From DATKEJ01 sp963768715 (lineage in GTDB: Bacteria > Bacteroidota > Rhodothermia > Rhodothermales > DATKEJ01), in assembly GCA_963768715.1 (NCBI GenBank), contig CAVYJC010000011.1, positions 744,001 through 808,000 on the forward strand: a DNA stretch of 64,000 bases, written 5' to 3'. The notes beneath the pieces are model-generated. The model was not told the DNA's origin, did no database searches, and saw nothing but the letters and a program-made list of their open reading frames with translations. How positions within the stretch are numbered: the stretch's first letter is position 1; each line of letters begins with the position of its first letter. A program made the translations under genes and the position numbers. Positions 35,911-44,318 of the stretch are shown here, one piece after another.

Positions 35911-36706
35911 ATGACCAAGAGAGGCCGTGGAGCAGCGCTATCGGCGCTTCTACTACTCAGCATGTTGTGGCTGGCAAGCTGCGATTCCGCGCCAGGCGTT
36001 TATGAAACGGTTGGCGTACCGCCGCGAGTCGCAAATCTGTCCTTCTCCCCTGACAGCATCGTTTTCGAGAATCTCGAGTCCCGACGACATCATCGGCGAT
36101 TCGGTCGCGCTGATCGACCTGTCCATGGAAGTTCGCGTCTTCGACGACGACAACGACGTCGACTCGGTCCTCTACGTTGTCAATTCGCCTTTCGACCCGT
36201 TCACGCCGCTCGTCCGTGGCGCGCTCGTTTCAACCGGAAGCGGCACGTACCACGCGGACAAGCGCGTCGCAATCAAGCGTGGAAACGAGGGTCGCTATAC
36301 CCTCCTCGTTTATGCCATTGATGCTGAAGGCAACTTGAGCAATCAAGCGCGCGGTATTCTGGATTATTCGCTTGGTACCGGACGCGCTCCGGTGATCGAA
36401 TCGATCGAAGCCCCCGACTCGATCCTTCCGCCAACCACACTCAGGCTCATTGCGGTTGTGAGTGATCCGGACGGACTCGGAAACATCGCGCGCGTCGTCG
36501 TGATGACCCCGAACGGCAGCACATTCGACATGTATGACGACGGAAAGACGCTTGGAGATGAAACGCCGGGCGACGGGCGATATACGGCCCGATTCGACGT
36601 CCCTTCGGCCGAGCCCGGGACGTTCACTTTCCGGTTCCAGGCTTTCGATCGATCGGGTTTGAAAAGCGAGATCGTAAGTAAAGACATAACGGTCCGCGGA
36701 GTATGA
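35911..36706 (+). CDS. Putative lipoprotein with Ig-like repeats (frameshifted)
   Basis: Begins at ATG 35911 with a lipoprotein signal peptide (LLLLSMLWLASCDSAPG; lipobox LASC). The frame breaks near 36070, after PDSIVFEN, and continues in the next frame as SSPDDIIGDSVALIDLSMEV to the stop at 36706, giving about 264 residues. The mature part has two or three beta-sandwich segments (VRVFDDDNDVDSVLYVV, ESIEAPDSILPPTTLRL) and a closing DGRYTARFDVPSAEPGTFTF motif. Its stop overlaps the start of the BNR/sorting-domain gene by 4 bases (ATGA), so the two are coupled. It may be an outer-membrane lipoprotein of the same surface system. Confidence 0.75.
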
Positions 36707-38295
36707 GTGTGCGTCGAAACATCGTTCTTCCGGCGACAATCGCCGTGATCGTATTAGCCGCCGCGCCGGGTCGTACACAGACGCTGCCCGGCAATGACTT
36801 TAAGCTCGGGAAGGCCGACGCAGCCGGCTATATCTCCAGCAATTCGGTTACGAATCTCCATGCCGAGCACGACACGGTATGGGTAGGTCCGCTGGCGGAC
36901 TACTCCTTTGACCGTGGCGCAAACTGGATTTCGTCCCAGGCCGACTCTCTCTCTGTTTCGCGCGGAAGGATGTTCTCGATCGATGTCGAATCCGAGAATA
37001 TCTGGATCGGGATCGGATACTCACAGCGCACGACCACGTCGGGCTCGGTGGACTTTGTACCCACGGCGCTTGGTTTTACGTACTCTGCGGACGGCGGGCG
37101 CAGCTGGAACTTCAGACTTCCCCAGTTGGATCAGCCCGACGACACGGTCGAGGTCTACGGCATCTCGACGCTGAAGGCGCTTCCCGTCATCGTTCCCGAG
37201 CAGAGTCCCCCGTTCGACGTCGACTACGATCCGGAGACAGGTTGGGTATGGACGGCCGCCTGGGCGTCGGGCATCCGTCGGTCTGAGGACAACGGCCGGA
37301 CCTGGCACCGCGTCGTGCTTCCTCCGGATACGCTCGACGAGATCCGGCCCGACCGGCAATACAATTTTCCTTTTGCACCGGAGCGCAGTCCGACCGACGA
37401 GGCCAACAATTTTCTCGGATTCTCCGTGCTGGTAGATGAAACCGGCACGGTCTGGGCCGGAACGGCCGGCGGCCTCAATCGAAGTTCGGACGCAAGAACT
37501 GCGGGGAGTGACGCTTCCTGGCGACGTTTTCACTATGACGGGACGACCAGTGGCCTCGTCGGCAACTGGGTCACATCCATCGAGGAGCAGCCGCTTGAAG
37601 GTCGCAATGCCATTTGGGCCGCATGCTGGCCTGCGACGCTCGAGGGCGAGGACTTCGGCATCACGGTGACGCGGGACGGAGGCGCTTCTTTCGAGCAAGT
37701 GCTCGTGGGCGCAAAGGTATACGATTTCGCATTCGACGGCGAAACGGTGTATGCGGCCGGAGACGACGGATTGTTCATTTCGCACGACGACGGCAAGACG
37801 TGGGAGACAGTCCACTTCTTCGCAGACAGCGCGCGTCCTGATCGACCGGTCCGACGAGACGCCACCGTTTATTCGGTAGCCCGCACATCCAGTGATCTCT
37901 GGGTGGGAACCGACGACGGATTGATGCGATCAGCAGACGGCGGTATCACCTGGACGTTGTTCAGGACCGAGGTGCCGCTTCATCCAGCCAACCCAACCGC
38001 TGCGATACCCGACGTTGAGACCTTCGCGTATCCAAATCCGTACGCTCCCTCGTCCGACGGTCTCCTTCGGATTCGATTCGAGCTATCGTCTTCGCAGGCG
38101 GCGACTGTTCGCATCTTCGACTACAGCTCCTCGCTGATCCGGACGTTCGAGGTCGCCGATCAGTCTCCCGGGATCCGCGAAGTCACTTGGGACGGCACGG
38201 ATGACCGGGGAGTCAATGTCGCGAACGGCGTCTACTTCTATACCGTCGAGAAGAAGAATGAGACAGTCTCTGGGAAAATCCTCGTAATCGATTGA
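36703..38295 (+). CDS. Secreted BNR-repeat protein with T9SS-type C-terminal domain
   Basis: 530 residues. The signal peptide ends near GRTQ. A beta propeller carries Asp-box motifs (TYSADGGRSWNF, SEDNGRTWHRV, TRDGGASFEQV, SHDDGKTWETV, SADGGITWTLF). The last 90 residues form an FlgD/type IX-sorting-like domain: PNPYAPSSDGLLRIRF, VRIFDYSSSLIRTF, WDGTDDRGVNVANGVYFYTV and a final GKILVID. Such domains direct export across the outer membrane and anchoring at the surface in Bacteroidota and relatives. It is followed by two PorV/PorQ-like genes, whose family includes the T9SS shuttle protein PorV. The BNR ligand is unknown. Confidence 0.9.
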   Translation: MSVRRNIVLPATIAVIVLAAAPGRTQTLPGNDFKLGKADAAGYISSNSVTNLHAEHDTVWVGPLADYSFDRGANWISSQADSLSVSRGRMFSIDVESENIWIGIGYSQRTTTSGSVDFVPTALGFTYSADGGRSWNFRLPQLDQPDDTVEVYGISTLKALPVIVPEQSPPFDVDYDPETGWVWTAAWASGIRRSEDNGRTWHRVVLPPDTLDEIRPDRQYNFPFAPERSPTDEANNFLGFSVLVDETGTVWAGTAGGLNRSSDARTAGSDASWRRFHYDGTTSGLVGNWVTSIEEQPLEGRNAIWAACWPATLEGEDFGITVTRDGGASFEQVLVGAKVYDFAFDGETVYAAGDDGLFISHDDGKTWETVHFFADSARPDRPVRRDATVYSVARTSSDLWVGTDDGLMRSADGGITWTLFRTEVPLHPANPTAAIPDVETFAYPNPYAPSSDGLLRIRFELSSSQAATVRIFDYSSSLIRTFEVADQSPGIREVTWDGTDDRGVNVANGVYFYTVEKKNETVSGKILVID

Positions 38296-38297
38296 GC

Positions 38298-39347
38298 ATG
38301 ATGATGCAGCACCGAAACTCGAGGAGTCTTCTGGCGGTCATCCTGGCCGTCATTGTGGGTTTTGCCGCACCGCCTGAAACGGCGGCGCAAAACGCCGGTG
38401 CGTTCGCACGTCGCGGCTTCGGTGCTCGCGGCATATCGATGGGTAATGCCCAAGTAGCGGACGTTTTCGGCCACGGCAGTCCGTGGTACAATCCAGCGCT
38501 TGCACCATTCTACTCGGACCAAAGCATCGAGGCGTCGCACACGTTTCTTTCTCAGGACCGCGGGCTTGAGTACGTTCAGTTTCTTGTACCGATGCCGCCG
38601 CGCGCCGGTGTCGCTGCGGGCCTGATCCACGCCGGCGTGTCGAATATCGACGGGAGAGACGCAAGCGGTTATCACACGCAGGATTATTCGACCAATGAAT
38701 TCGCCGGTTATCTGGGTTTCGGTTCGCGCGTGGCTCGCAGCGCGTCCATCGGAATTGCATTTCGGTTCTATCGATCTGATTTACTGCCCGATCTCAACGC
38801 CGCAACATCGATTGGTCTCGCCCTCGGCGGCACATATAAGGTGCAGGAAGCCTGGGCCATCGGGATCGCCGTCGATGACCTGTTGTCACGCTACGAGTGG
38901 GATACCTCGGCCGTTCTCGGTTCGTCTGGTCGGAAGACAACAGACAAGTTTCCGGTACGACTCCGTCTGGGTACCTCGTATCGAATGCTTCAAAACAAGC
39001 TGTTGGTATCTGCGGAGTATGAATCTCGCTTCGAATCGGTCCGTGCCACGTTGCGAAGCATCGAGGTTCTCGGCGGCACGCCGACGGTCGTCGTCAATTC
39101 GGAAAGCAGAACGCTACGCACGGGGAGTTTTCGCATCGGCGCCGAGTATCGAATGGCAGAAATCCTTCTGTTGAGGTTGGGTTTCGATCGAATCGGCGGC
39201 GGATCGGTCTCAGAGATCATTCCGACTGCCGGTTTCTCCGTCGAACAAAAGGTGGGGGATCTGGGTGCAAGCTTCCAATACGCTTTCGGGAAAGAGCCTT
39301 ATTCGCTCGGAAGCTTTCACGTCATCGGCGTCCAACTGAATATTTAG
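38298..39347 (+). CDS. PorV/PorQ-family outer-membrane protein (1)
   Basis: About 349 residues with a signal peptide (LLAVILAVIVGFAAP, then ETAAQ). The mature N terminus GAFARRGFGARGISMGNAQVA and HGSPWYNPALAPF is the hallmark of the PorV/PorQ/UPF0164 group, which form 14-stranded beta barrels; the C-terminal strands end SFHVIGVQLNI. An upstream TTG (38292) would overlap the previous stop, and the ATG at 38298 (or 38301, 38304) is preferred. In type IX secretion PorV shuttles cargo to the sortase, so the neighbouring cargo-like BNR gene fits. The next PorV-like gene follows after 3 bases. Confidence 0.9.
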   Translation: MMMQHRNSRSLLAVILAVIVGFAAPPETAAQNAGAFARRGFGARGISMGNAQVADVFGHGSPWYNPALAPFYSDQSIEASHTFLSQDRGLEYVQFLVPMPPRAGVAAGLIHAGVSNIDGRDASGYHTQDYSTNEFAGYLGFGSRVARSASIGIAFRFYRSDLLPDLNAATSIGLALGGTYKVQEAWAIGIAVDDLLSRYEWDTSAVLGSSGRKTTDKFPVRLRLGTSYRMLQNKLLVSAEYESRFESVRATLRSIEVLGGTPTVVVNSESRTLRTGSFRIGAEYRMAEILLLRLGFDRIGGGSVSEIIPTAGFSVEQKVGDLGASFQYAFGKEPYSLGSFHVIGVQLNI

Positions 39348-39350
39348 CGC

Positions 39351-40283
39351 ATGCGCGGACACTCTCTGATCCTCTTGCTTGCGACTTCAGCGGTCGTACT
39401 TGCGCCTCCTACGGCCATGTCGCAATCTGCCGGCGGACTCGCGTTTCTTAAGATTGAGACGAGCGCCGAGGCGCTCGGGGGAGGCTCGGCCCTGACCGCA
39501 TATTCACGCGACGCGTTTTCGACGTTTGTCAATCCGGCGGGGCTTGGCGGGCATCGTCCAAACGCCGCCGGCGTCGGCTATACCGCCTGGGTAGGTAATG
39601 TGCAGCTGTACAACCTTGCAGCCAGAATTCAGGCTGGTTCTTCCGGAGCATTCGGGCTGGCCGTCACATCTTCGTCCACCGGCGGCATTCAGGCTCGTGA
39701 TCAACCCGGAGCCTCATCCGGTACGTTTGACGCTCAGTTCGTCAGCGCAGGTCTGGGATACGGTCACTCTTTCGGTCCCGTTCGAGCGGGCGTGACGGCC
39801 AAATATCTGTCCGAGCAGATCTACACTGAAACAGCGACTGGTTACGCCTTCGATCTGGGCGTCCAGGTAGACCTCATTCCCGAGGTCGTCTGGCTCGGCG
39901 CGGCGGTGCAGCACCTCGGCAAGATGAATGAGTTGAACCTTGAGAAGACGGACATCCCTGAAACGTACCGAGCGGGAATCACCGTTGAGCCATTGACGGT
40001 TCGCACATCAGACGACGACAAATCGGCCGTCCAGACATTTCTGTCCCTGGATGTGGTCCACCGGCCCGTTGATGACGTAACGGCGGCCCAGATCGGCGTC
40101 TGGGTTTTCGCATTCGATTTCCTCTGGCTGCGAGCCGGCTACCTTGGAGGCGACGCGTTACGTAGCTATACTGCGGGGTTGGGTCTGCTGTACAAGTCGT
40201 TCCGCTTTGACTATGCCTACCTCCCGTTTGAAGCCGGCTTTGGTAATTCAGGCCAGGCCCTGACGATTCAGTATTTCTGGTAG
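39351..40283 (+). CDS. PorV/PorQ-family outer-membrane protein (2)
   Basis: 310 residues, with a signal peptide (LILLLATSAVVLAPPTAMSQ). The family start is SAGGLAFLKIETSAEALGGGSA and FVNPAGLGGHRPNAAG, followed by alternating amphipathic strands typical of a small barrel and an aromatic terminal strand (ALTIQYFW). It differs considerably from the preceding PorV-like protein, so the two are probably not a recent duplication. It begins 3 bases after that gene, and the UbiA gene follows after 16 bases. Confidence 0.9.
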   Translation: MRGHSLILLLATSAVVLAPPTAMSQSAGGLAFLKIETSAEALGGGSALTAYSRDAFSTFVNPAGLGGHRPNAAGVGYTAWVGNVQLYNLAARIQAGSSGAFGLAVTSSSTGGIQARDQPGASSGTFDAQFVSAGLGYGHSFGPVRAGVTAKYLSEQIYTETATGYAFDLGVQVDLIPEVVWLGAAVQHLGKMNELNLEKTDIPETYRAGITVEPLTVRTSDDDKSAVQTFLSLDVVHRPVDDVTAAQIGVWVFAFDFLWLRAGYLGGDALRSYTAGLGLLYKSFRFDYAYLPFEAGFGNSGQALTIQYFW

Positions 40284-40299
40284 GCTAAATCTCCGTGTC

Positions 40300-41173
40300 A
40301 TGACGATCCGCTCGAGAGACTCCTCGCTACCAGGCTCTCATCGGTGTCGTTCAACTCTGGCGGCCCATAAACATCGTTCTGTCACTGGCCGGCGTCGTCA
40401 TAGGCGCTTTTCTCGGTGCAGGACCGATGGCCTTCAGCCGACCGCATCTGGGTTCTGTCATTCTTGCCGCTTTTTCAGCGGCTTCGGTGACCGCCGCGGC
40501 CAACGCGATCAACGACGCATTCGACGTGAAGGTTGATCGCGTGAACCGACCCACCCGCCCGATTCCCGCCGGAAAGATTACAGAACGAGCGGCAACCTAT
40601 ACGTGGCTGTTCGGGGCCATTCTCGGCATCGGCCTGAGCCTCCTCCTGTCTGCCACCCATGTACTGATTGCCTCGGCCGCCATCGTGGTCGTCTACCTGT
40701 ACAGCGCTGTCCTGAAGCGGGCGGGATTTATAGGGAATTTCGCTGTTTCTGCAATCGTCGCGTCGTCAATCGTCTACGGTGCGTTGGCTACCGGCTATAT
40801 CGGGAAGGCATGGATCGGCTCCGTCCTTGCCTTTCTGCTGACACTTGCGAGGGAAATTACCAAAGACCTCGAGGACGTCGAGGGAGACATCCAGGAGGGC
40901 GCCAATACGCTGCCTGTTTCGATTGGACACAGGAAGACCTCGTTGTTCGCCGTCGCGCTGATTGTCGTAACGATCGTCGCGGCGCCGATGCCCTTTCTGT
41001 TTTTTTCCTTCGAGCGCCTGTATCTCCTCGGCATCGCGGTGACGAACTTCTGTCTTCTCTCGGCCATCTGGTATCTGTGGGTTGCCGACGAGCGGAAGGA
41101 GACCTACGGCAAGGCGAGTTTTATGCTGAAATCCGCCATGGTGGCGGGGCTTGGCGCTCTTCTGCTCGCTTGA
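40300..41173 (+). CDS. UbiA-family prenyltransferase (frameshifted near its start)
   Basis: Membrane aromatic or glycerol-phosphate prenyltransferase of about 290 residues. Both Asp-rich motifs are present: NAINDAFDVKVDRVNRP and KDLEDVEGDIQEG, with roughly eight membrane helices, closest to the geranylgeranylglycerol-phosphate synthase-like group. The open frame starts only at an internal ATG (40427), but the missing first helix is encoded directly upstream in the same frame (YQALIGVVQLWRPINIVLS from 40328) with no start codon before an in-frame TGA at 40301. The ATG at 40300 is in another frame (MTIRSRDSS), so one indel near 40315-40330 separates start and body. The product is probably a quinone or lipid precursor. 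Confidence 0.82.
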
Positions 41174-41178
41174 TCTCA

Positions 41179-41198
41179 ACGGCGAAGCGTGACGCCGT
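41179..41198. terminator. Possible bidirectional terminator hairpin
   Basis: ACGGCG-aagcgtga-CGCCGT forms a 6-base-pair GC-rich stem with an 8-base loop in the 24-base gap between the convergent UbiA and glycosyltransferase genes. There is no long T tract, so rho-independent action is uncertain. Confidence 0.4.
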
Positions 41199-42403
41199 CA
41201 GTTCTTGATCACATCGGCATCCTCGGCGTCCGATGCATCCTCGGCCGAGTCTGCCATCAGCGGCAGGCGCCGGTCGAGAAGCAACCCGAAGTGCGACGTC
41301 ATCCGCTTGGCGGCCGATTCCCATTCATATCTCTCGAACACGTACGACGTGCGAGAAGCCCACTCAATGCGCTCGTAATCCCTCTCCACAACTCGGTTGA
41401 GCGCCTTCACCAGGTCCACGCGATTGGAAGGATCGACAGTAATCCCAACATTGTACGAATTGATCACGGCGGATATCTCCGGCAGGTCGCTACCCAATAC
41501 CGGCACACCGGCCATGAGATATTCGAACAGCTTATTGGGCAGGGCAAACCGATGGTTCAGACAGATATCCTCCAGGAGGGTCAAACCCATATCAGCCGTG
41601 GCGGTGATCGGAAGTAGCTGATCGTACGGCATCGGTGGATGAAAGAACACCCGGTCGCCCAGGCGACCTCGCTGAACCTGTGCTTTGAGCGTTTCGAGAA
41701 GTGGACCCGACCCCAAAAAGATGAGCGCCGCTTTGGGCACGTCCGCCATAGCTGAAATCAAAGCCGAGCAGCTCCTGCCGGGTTTGAGATGCCCCTGATG
41801 CAGCAAGATAACCGTGTTCTTCGTCAGGCTGAATTTTCGGCGCAGCCAGTCATTTGCCGGGATGACCTCCTGCATGGGCGGGACATTCGGAACAACGAGC
41901 GGCTTGTCAATCCCGTAAGCGGCAATCAGGCGCTTGGAAATGCTTTCATTTACTGTAAGAACGAGATCGGCATTGCGAATGAATTTCGACTCAACCATCT
42001 GCCAGAAAAACGTGGCCCACGGTTTCCCGACTGTTCCGGCGACGAAGGGGTACAGCTCGCGCGCATCGTAGACGAGGGCCGCTCCAGTCGCTTTAGCGGC
42101 TTTGGCTGCGGCCGGCAGTACGTAAAGGTCAGCCGCGTGAAAAATTGTCGGCCGAAGTGACTCGATAGCGGACGAGATCGCCTTATGGTTGTCCCAGAAG
42201 TAAAGCATGCCCCGACGCTCGGGCTCAAAATATCCGATTACGTCGAAGTCCGACCCAAGGGCCTTCTTAGCGGCCGCCGGCTCCTGCGTGACAACAGTAA
42301 TCCGTTGTGCGAACGGCGCCAACGCCTTGAGCTGCCGGAGCGCACGCGAATTGGACGCGACGGCACCCGTCATGACATATACGATGTGCTTTTCAGAAGT
42401 CAC
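41198..42403 (-). CDS. GT4-type glycosyltransferase
   Basis: 401 residues with a two-domain GT-B fold. The N-terminal half begins HIVYVMTGAVASNSRALRQL and contains PTIFHAADLYVLPAAA. The C-terminal half has the donor-binding features: ILLHQGHLKPGRSCSALI, LIFLGSGPLLETLK, ADMGLTLLEDICLNHRFALP and NKLFEYLMAGVPVLGSDLPE, with the family-typical Glu pair region. It transfers a sugar to a polysaccharide or lipid, with donor and acceptor unknown. It starts at GTG 42403, divergent from the sulfotransferase gene (131-base gap), within an envelope polysaccharide region. Confidence 0.88.
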   Translation of the reverse strand: MTSEKHIVYVMTGAVASNSRALRQLKALAPFAQRITVVTQEPAAAKKALGSDFDVIGYFEPERRGMLYFWDNHKAISSAIESLRPTIFHAADLYVLPAAAKAAKATGAALVYDARELYPFVAGTVGKPWATFFWQMVESKFIRNADLVLTVNESISKRLIAAYGIDKPLVVPNVPPMQEVIPANDWLRRKFSLTKNTVILLHQGHLKPGRSCSALISAMADVPKAALIFLGSGPLLETLKAQVQRGRLGDRVFFHPPMPYDQLLPITATADMGLTLLEDICLNHRFALPNKLFEYLMAGVPVLGSDLPEISAVINSYNVGITVDPSNRVDLVKALNRVVERDYERIEWASRTSYVFERYEWESAAKRMTSHFGLLLDRRLPLMADSAEDASDAEDADVIKN

Positions 42404-42534
42404 TCTAATTGCGATATGCTTACCCCGTCCCGAAACAGGTGCGAATTCATCTCGGGTCGAGCGTAGTGATTATCTTCGGTCGAATTTAACGTTTAAAGCG
42501 TCATCATCTACCCCAAGTACGAATTTTCCACTTC

Positions 42535-43422
42535 ATGATGCTCCCTCGATTGATCCGAGTCCGCCTCGGGAAAGGCCCGGATACACTTAGAAAAGTCAGT
42601 GCGGGCATCCTCATGGTCCGTCGATGGCTGGTTCAGACCTTTCGAAGCTCTCACGACGATCCGCGCATTCTTTTCATCTTCGGATGCCAGCGTTCGGGAA
42701 CGACGCTCCTGTCCCGCGTTTTCGAGGGTGACGCCCTTGTTTGCTCTTTTGCCGAACACAGCAATTCCCTCTCACGGCCCGACCACCGTCTTCGAACCCG
42801 ATCTCTTGCGGAATTGGACAAGGTGTTTCGTGGATGCAAAGGTCGGCTGATCGTAGCGAAACCGCTCGTGGAATCTCAGCGGGCCATTGAGTTCCTCGAT
42901 CATTTCCCCGAATCTCAGGCGATCTGGTCGTTTCGCCACTATCGCGACGTGGTGCGGTCATTTGTGAAGCTGTTCGATCGCGCCGGCGTCAACATCCTGA
43001 AGAAGATCATCGACCGTGTGGACAACTGGGCGGCCGAGTCCGTCTCGGAGGAGTCGCGGGCTCTGGTGCTTCGCTTCTACCGTCCCGAAATTCCTCTGAA
43101 CGACGCCGCGGCAATTTTCTGGCTGATCAGAAACAACTTGTATTTTGAGCAGAACTTGGATCAGCATCCGAGGGTGACCACCTGCCGCTACGCCGACCTT
43201 GTTTCGCGACCCGACGAGACCATGCGTCGCATCTATACATTCGTCGATCTCCCCTACCCAGGGAGCCATCTTGTCGGTGGCGTGCACGAGGACTCGCGCG
43301 GCCTGGGTCGTTCATTGGCGCTTGACCCGGAAATCGAGAGCCTGTGCGAGTCGATGTGGACTCGCCTTCAGGCCGCAAATGAATCCCCACTCCCCACTTT
43401 GATGAATCCGGCCTCACTCTGA
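42535..43422 (+). CDS. Sulfotransferase-family protein
   Basis: 295 residues. The 5'-phosphosulfate-binding loop is ILFIFGCQRSGTTLLSRVF, and a later segment IWSFRHYRDVVRSFVKLF corresponds to the 3'-phosphate-binding region of PAPS-dependent sulfotransferases. It would sulfate a carbohydrate or lipid headgroup; its place between a glycosyltransferase and a sugar transferase suggests a surface polysaccharide. It is followed 13 bases later by the polyphosphate glucokinase gene in the same direction. Confidence 0.85.
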   Translation: MMLPRLIRVRLGKGPDTLRKVSAGILMVRRWLVQTFRSSHDDPRILFIFGCQRSGTTLLSRVFEGDALVCSFAEHSNSLSRPDHRLRTRSLAELDKVFRGCKGRLIVAKPLVESQRAIEFLDHFPESQAIWSFRHYRDVVRSFVKLFDRAGVNILKKIIDRVDNWAAESVSEESRALVLRFYRPEIPLNDAAAIFWLIRNNLYFEQNLDQHPRVTTCRYADLVSRPDETMRRIYTFVDLPYPGSHLVGGVHEDSRGLGRSLALDPEIESLCESMWTRLQAANESPLPTLMNPASL

Positions 43423-43435
43423 AACCAGATTACTC

Positions 43436-44215
43436 ATGCAGGAAAACGTACGGCTTGGAATCGACATCGGCGGCTCAGGGATCAAGGGTGCCATCGTGGA
43501 TTGCACGTCCGGCAGCCTGCTGACGGATCGCTACCGTCTGGAAACGCCCTCGCCGGCCACACCCAAGAATATCGGTAAAGCGCTTCGCAACATGCTCAAA
43601 GAGCTGGACTGGGATGGACCCGTCGGATGCACCTTCCCCGCAGTCATTGACAAAGGTGTCGCCATGACGGCCGCAAACGTGCACAAATCGTGTCGCAAGG
43701 TCGATCTCTCAAAAGCATTTTCGGATGCGACAGGCAGCCCGTTCATCGTCCTTAACGATGCCGATTCGGCCGGCATCGGAGAGATGCAGTTCGGCGCCGC
43801 CAGGAACGTGAAGGGCCTTGTCGTTCTACTCACGTTCGGAACAGGCATTGGAAGCGCGTTGATCTCCGACGGACGACTGATCGCGAACAGTGAGTTTGGC
43901 CACCTCTATACGTCCGACGGTCTCGCCGAACACTTTACGTCGAACAAGGCGCGGAAAGAAGAGAAACTGACGTGGCGAGAATTTGCCCGGCGCGTTTCAT
44001 CTTACCTCCGCTACCTGAGCCAATCCTTTAATCCTGATCTCTTCGTCATCGGCGGAGGGGTCAGCAATCCAAATCGTGCTCCATTGTGGATGCCCCATCT
44101 AAAGGTCTCCACACCGGTAGTTCGAGCGGAGTTGGCAAACAACGCCGGCCTCATCGGAGCAGCCTACGTGGCCCTGTCAGGACTCGTATGCGAGGGCCGG
44201 GTAAGACCGATCTAG
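43436..44215 (+). CDS. ppgK: Polyphosphate glucokinase (ROK family)
   Basis: 259-residue ROK kinase that phosphorylates glucose with polyphosphate (or ATP) as donor. It starts with RLGIDIGGSGIKGAIVD (phosphate 1 loop) and has the substrate loop VLNDADSAGIGEMQFG, the catalytic region VVLLTFGTGIGSALISDG, and SNKARKEEKLTWREFARRV, which is characteristic of the polyphosphate-specific subgroup, then NPDLFVIGGGVS. The usual ROK zinc Cys motif is absent, as in PpgK proteins. It probably feeds glucose 6-phosphate to polysaccharide or central metabolism. Confidence 0.9.
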   Translation: MQENVRLGIDIGGSGIKGAIVDCTSGSLLTDRYRLETPSPATPKNIGKALRNMLKELDWDGPVGCTFPAVIDKGVAMTAANVHKSCRKVDLSKAFSDATGSPFIVLNDADSAGIGEMQFGAARNVKGLVVLLTFGTGIGSALISDGRLIANSEFGHLYTSDGLAEHFTSNKARKEEKLTWREFARRVSSYLRYLSQSFNPDLFVIGGGVSNPNRAPLWMPHLKVSTPVVRAELANNAGLIGAAYVALSGLVCEGRVRPI

Positions 44216-44267
44216 CCGCTTGGTAGGCGAGAAGCGATTCGAGCACCAGTTTTTCGGGCGGGTTAGT

Positions 44268-44291
44268 TGGATGGCTGCCTTGAGTCATCCA
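44268..44291. terminator. Possible hairpin between convergent genes
   Basis: TGGATG at 44268-44273 pairs with CATCCA at 44286-44291 around a 12-base loop, in the 103-base gap between ppgK and the convergent sugar transferase gene. The stem is short and no T tract follows, so this is only suggestive. Confidence 0.3.
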
Positions 44292-44318
44292 TTCGTGCTG
44301 TGACAGGCCCGCAGGAGC

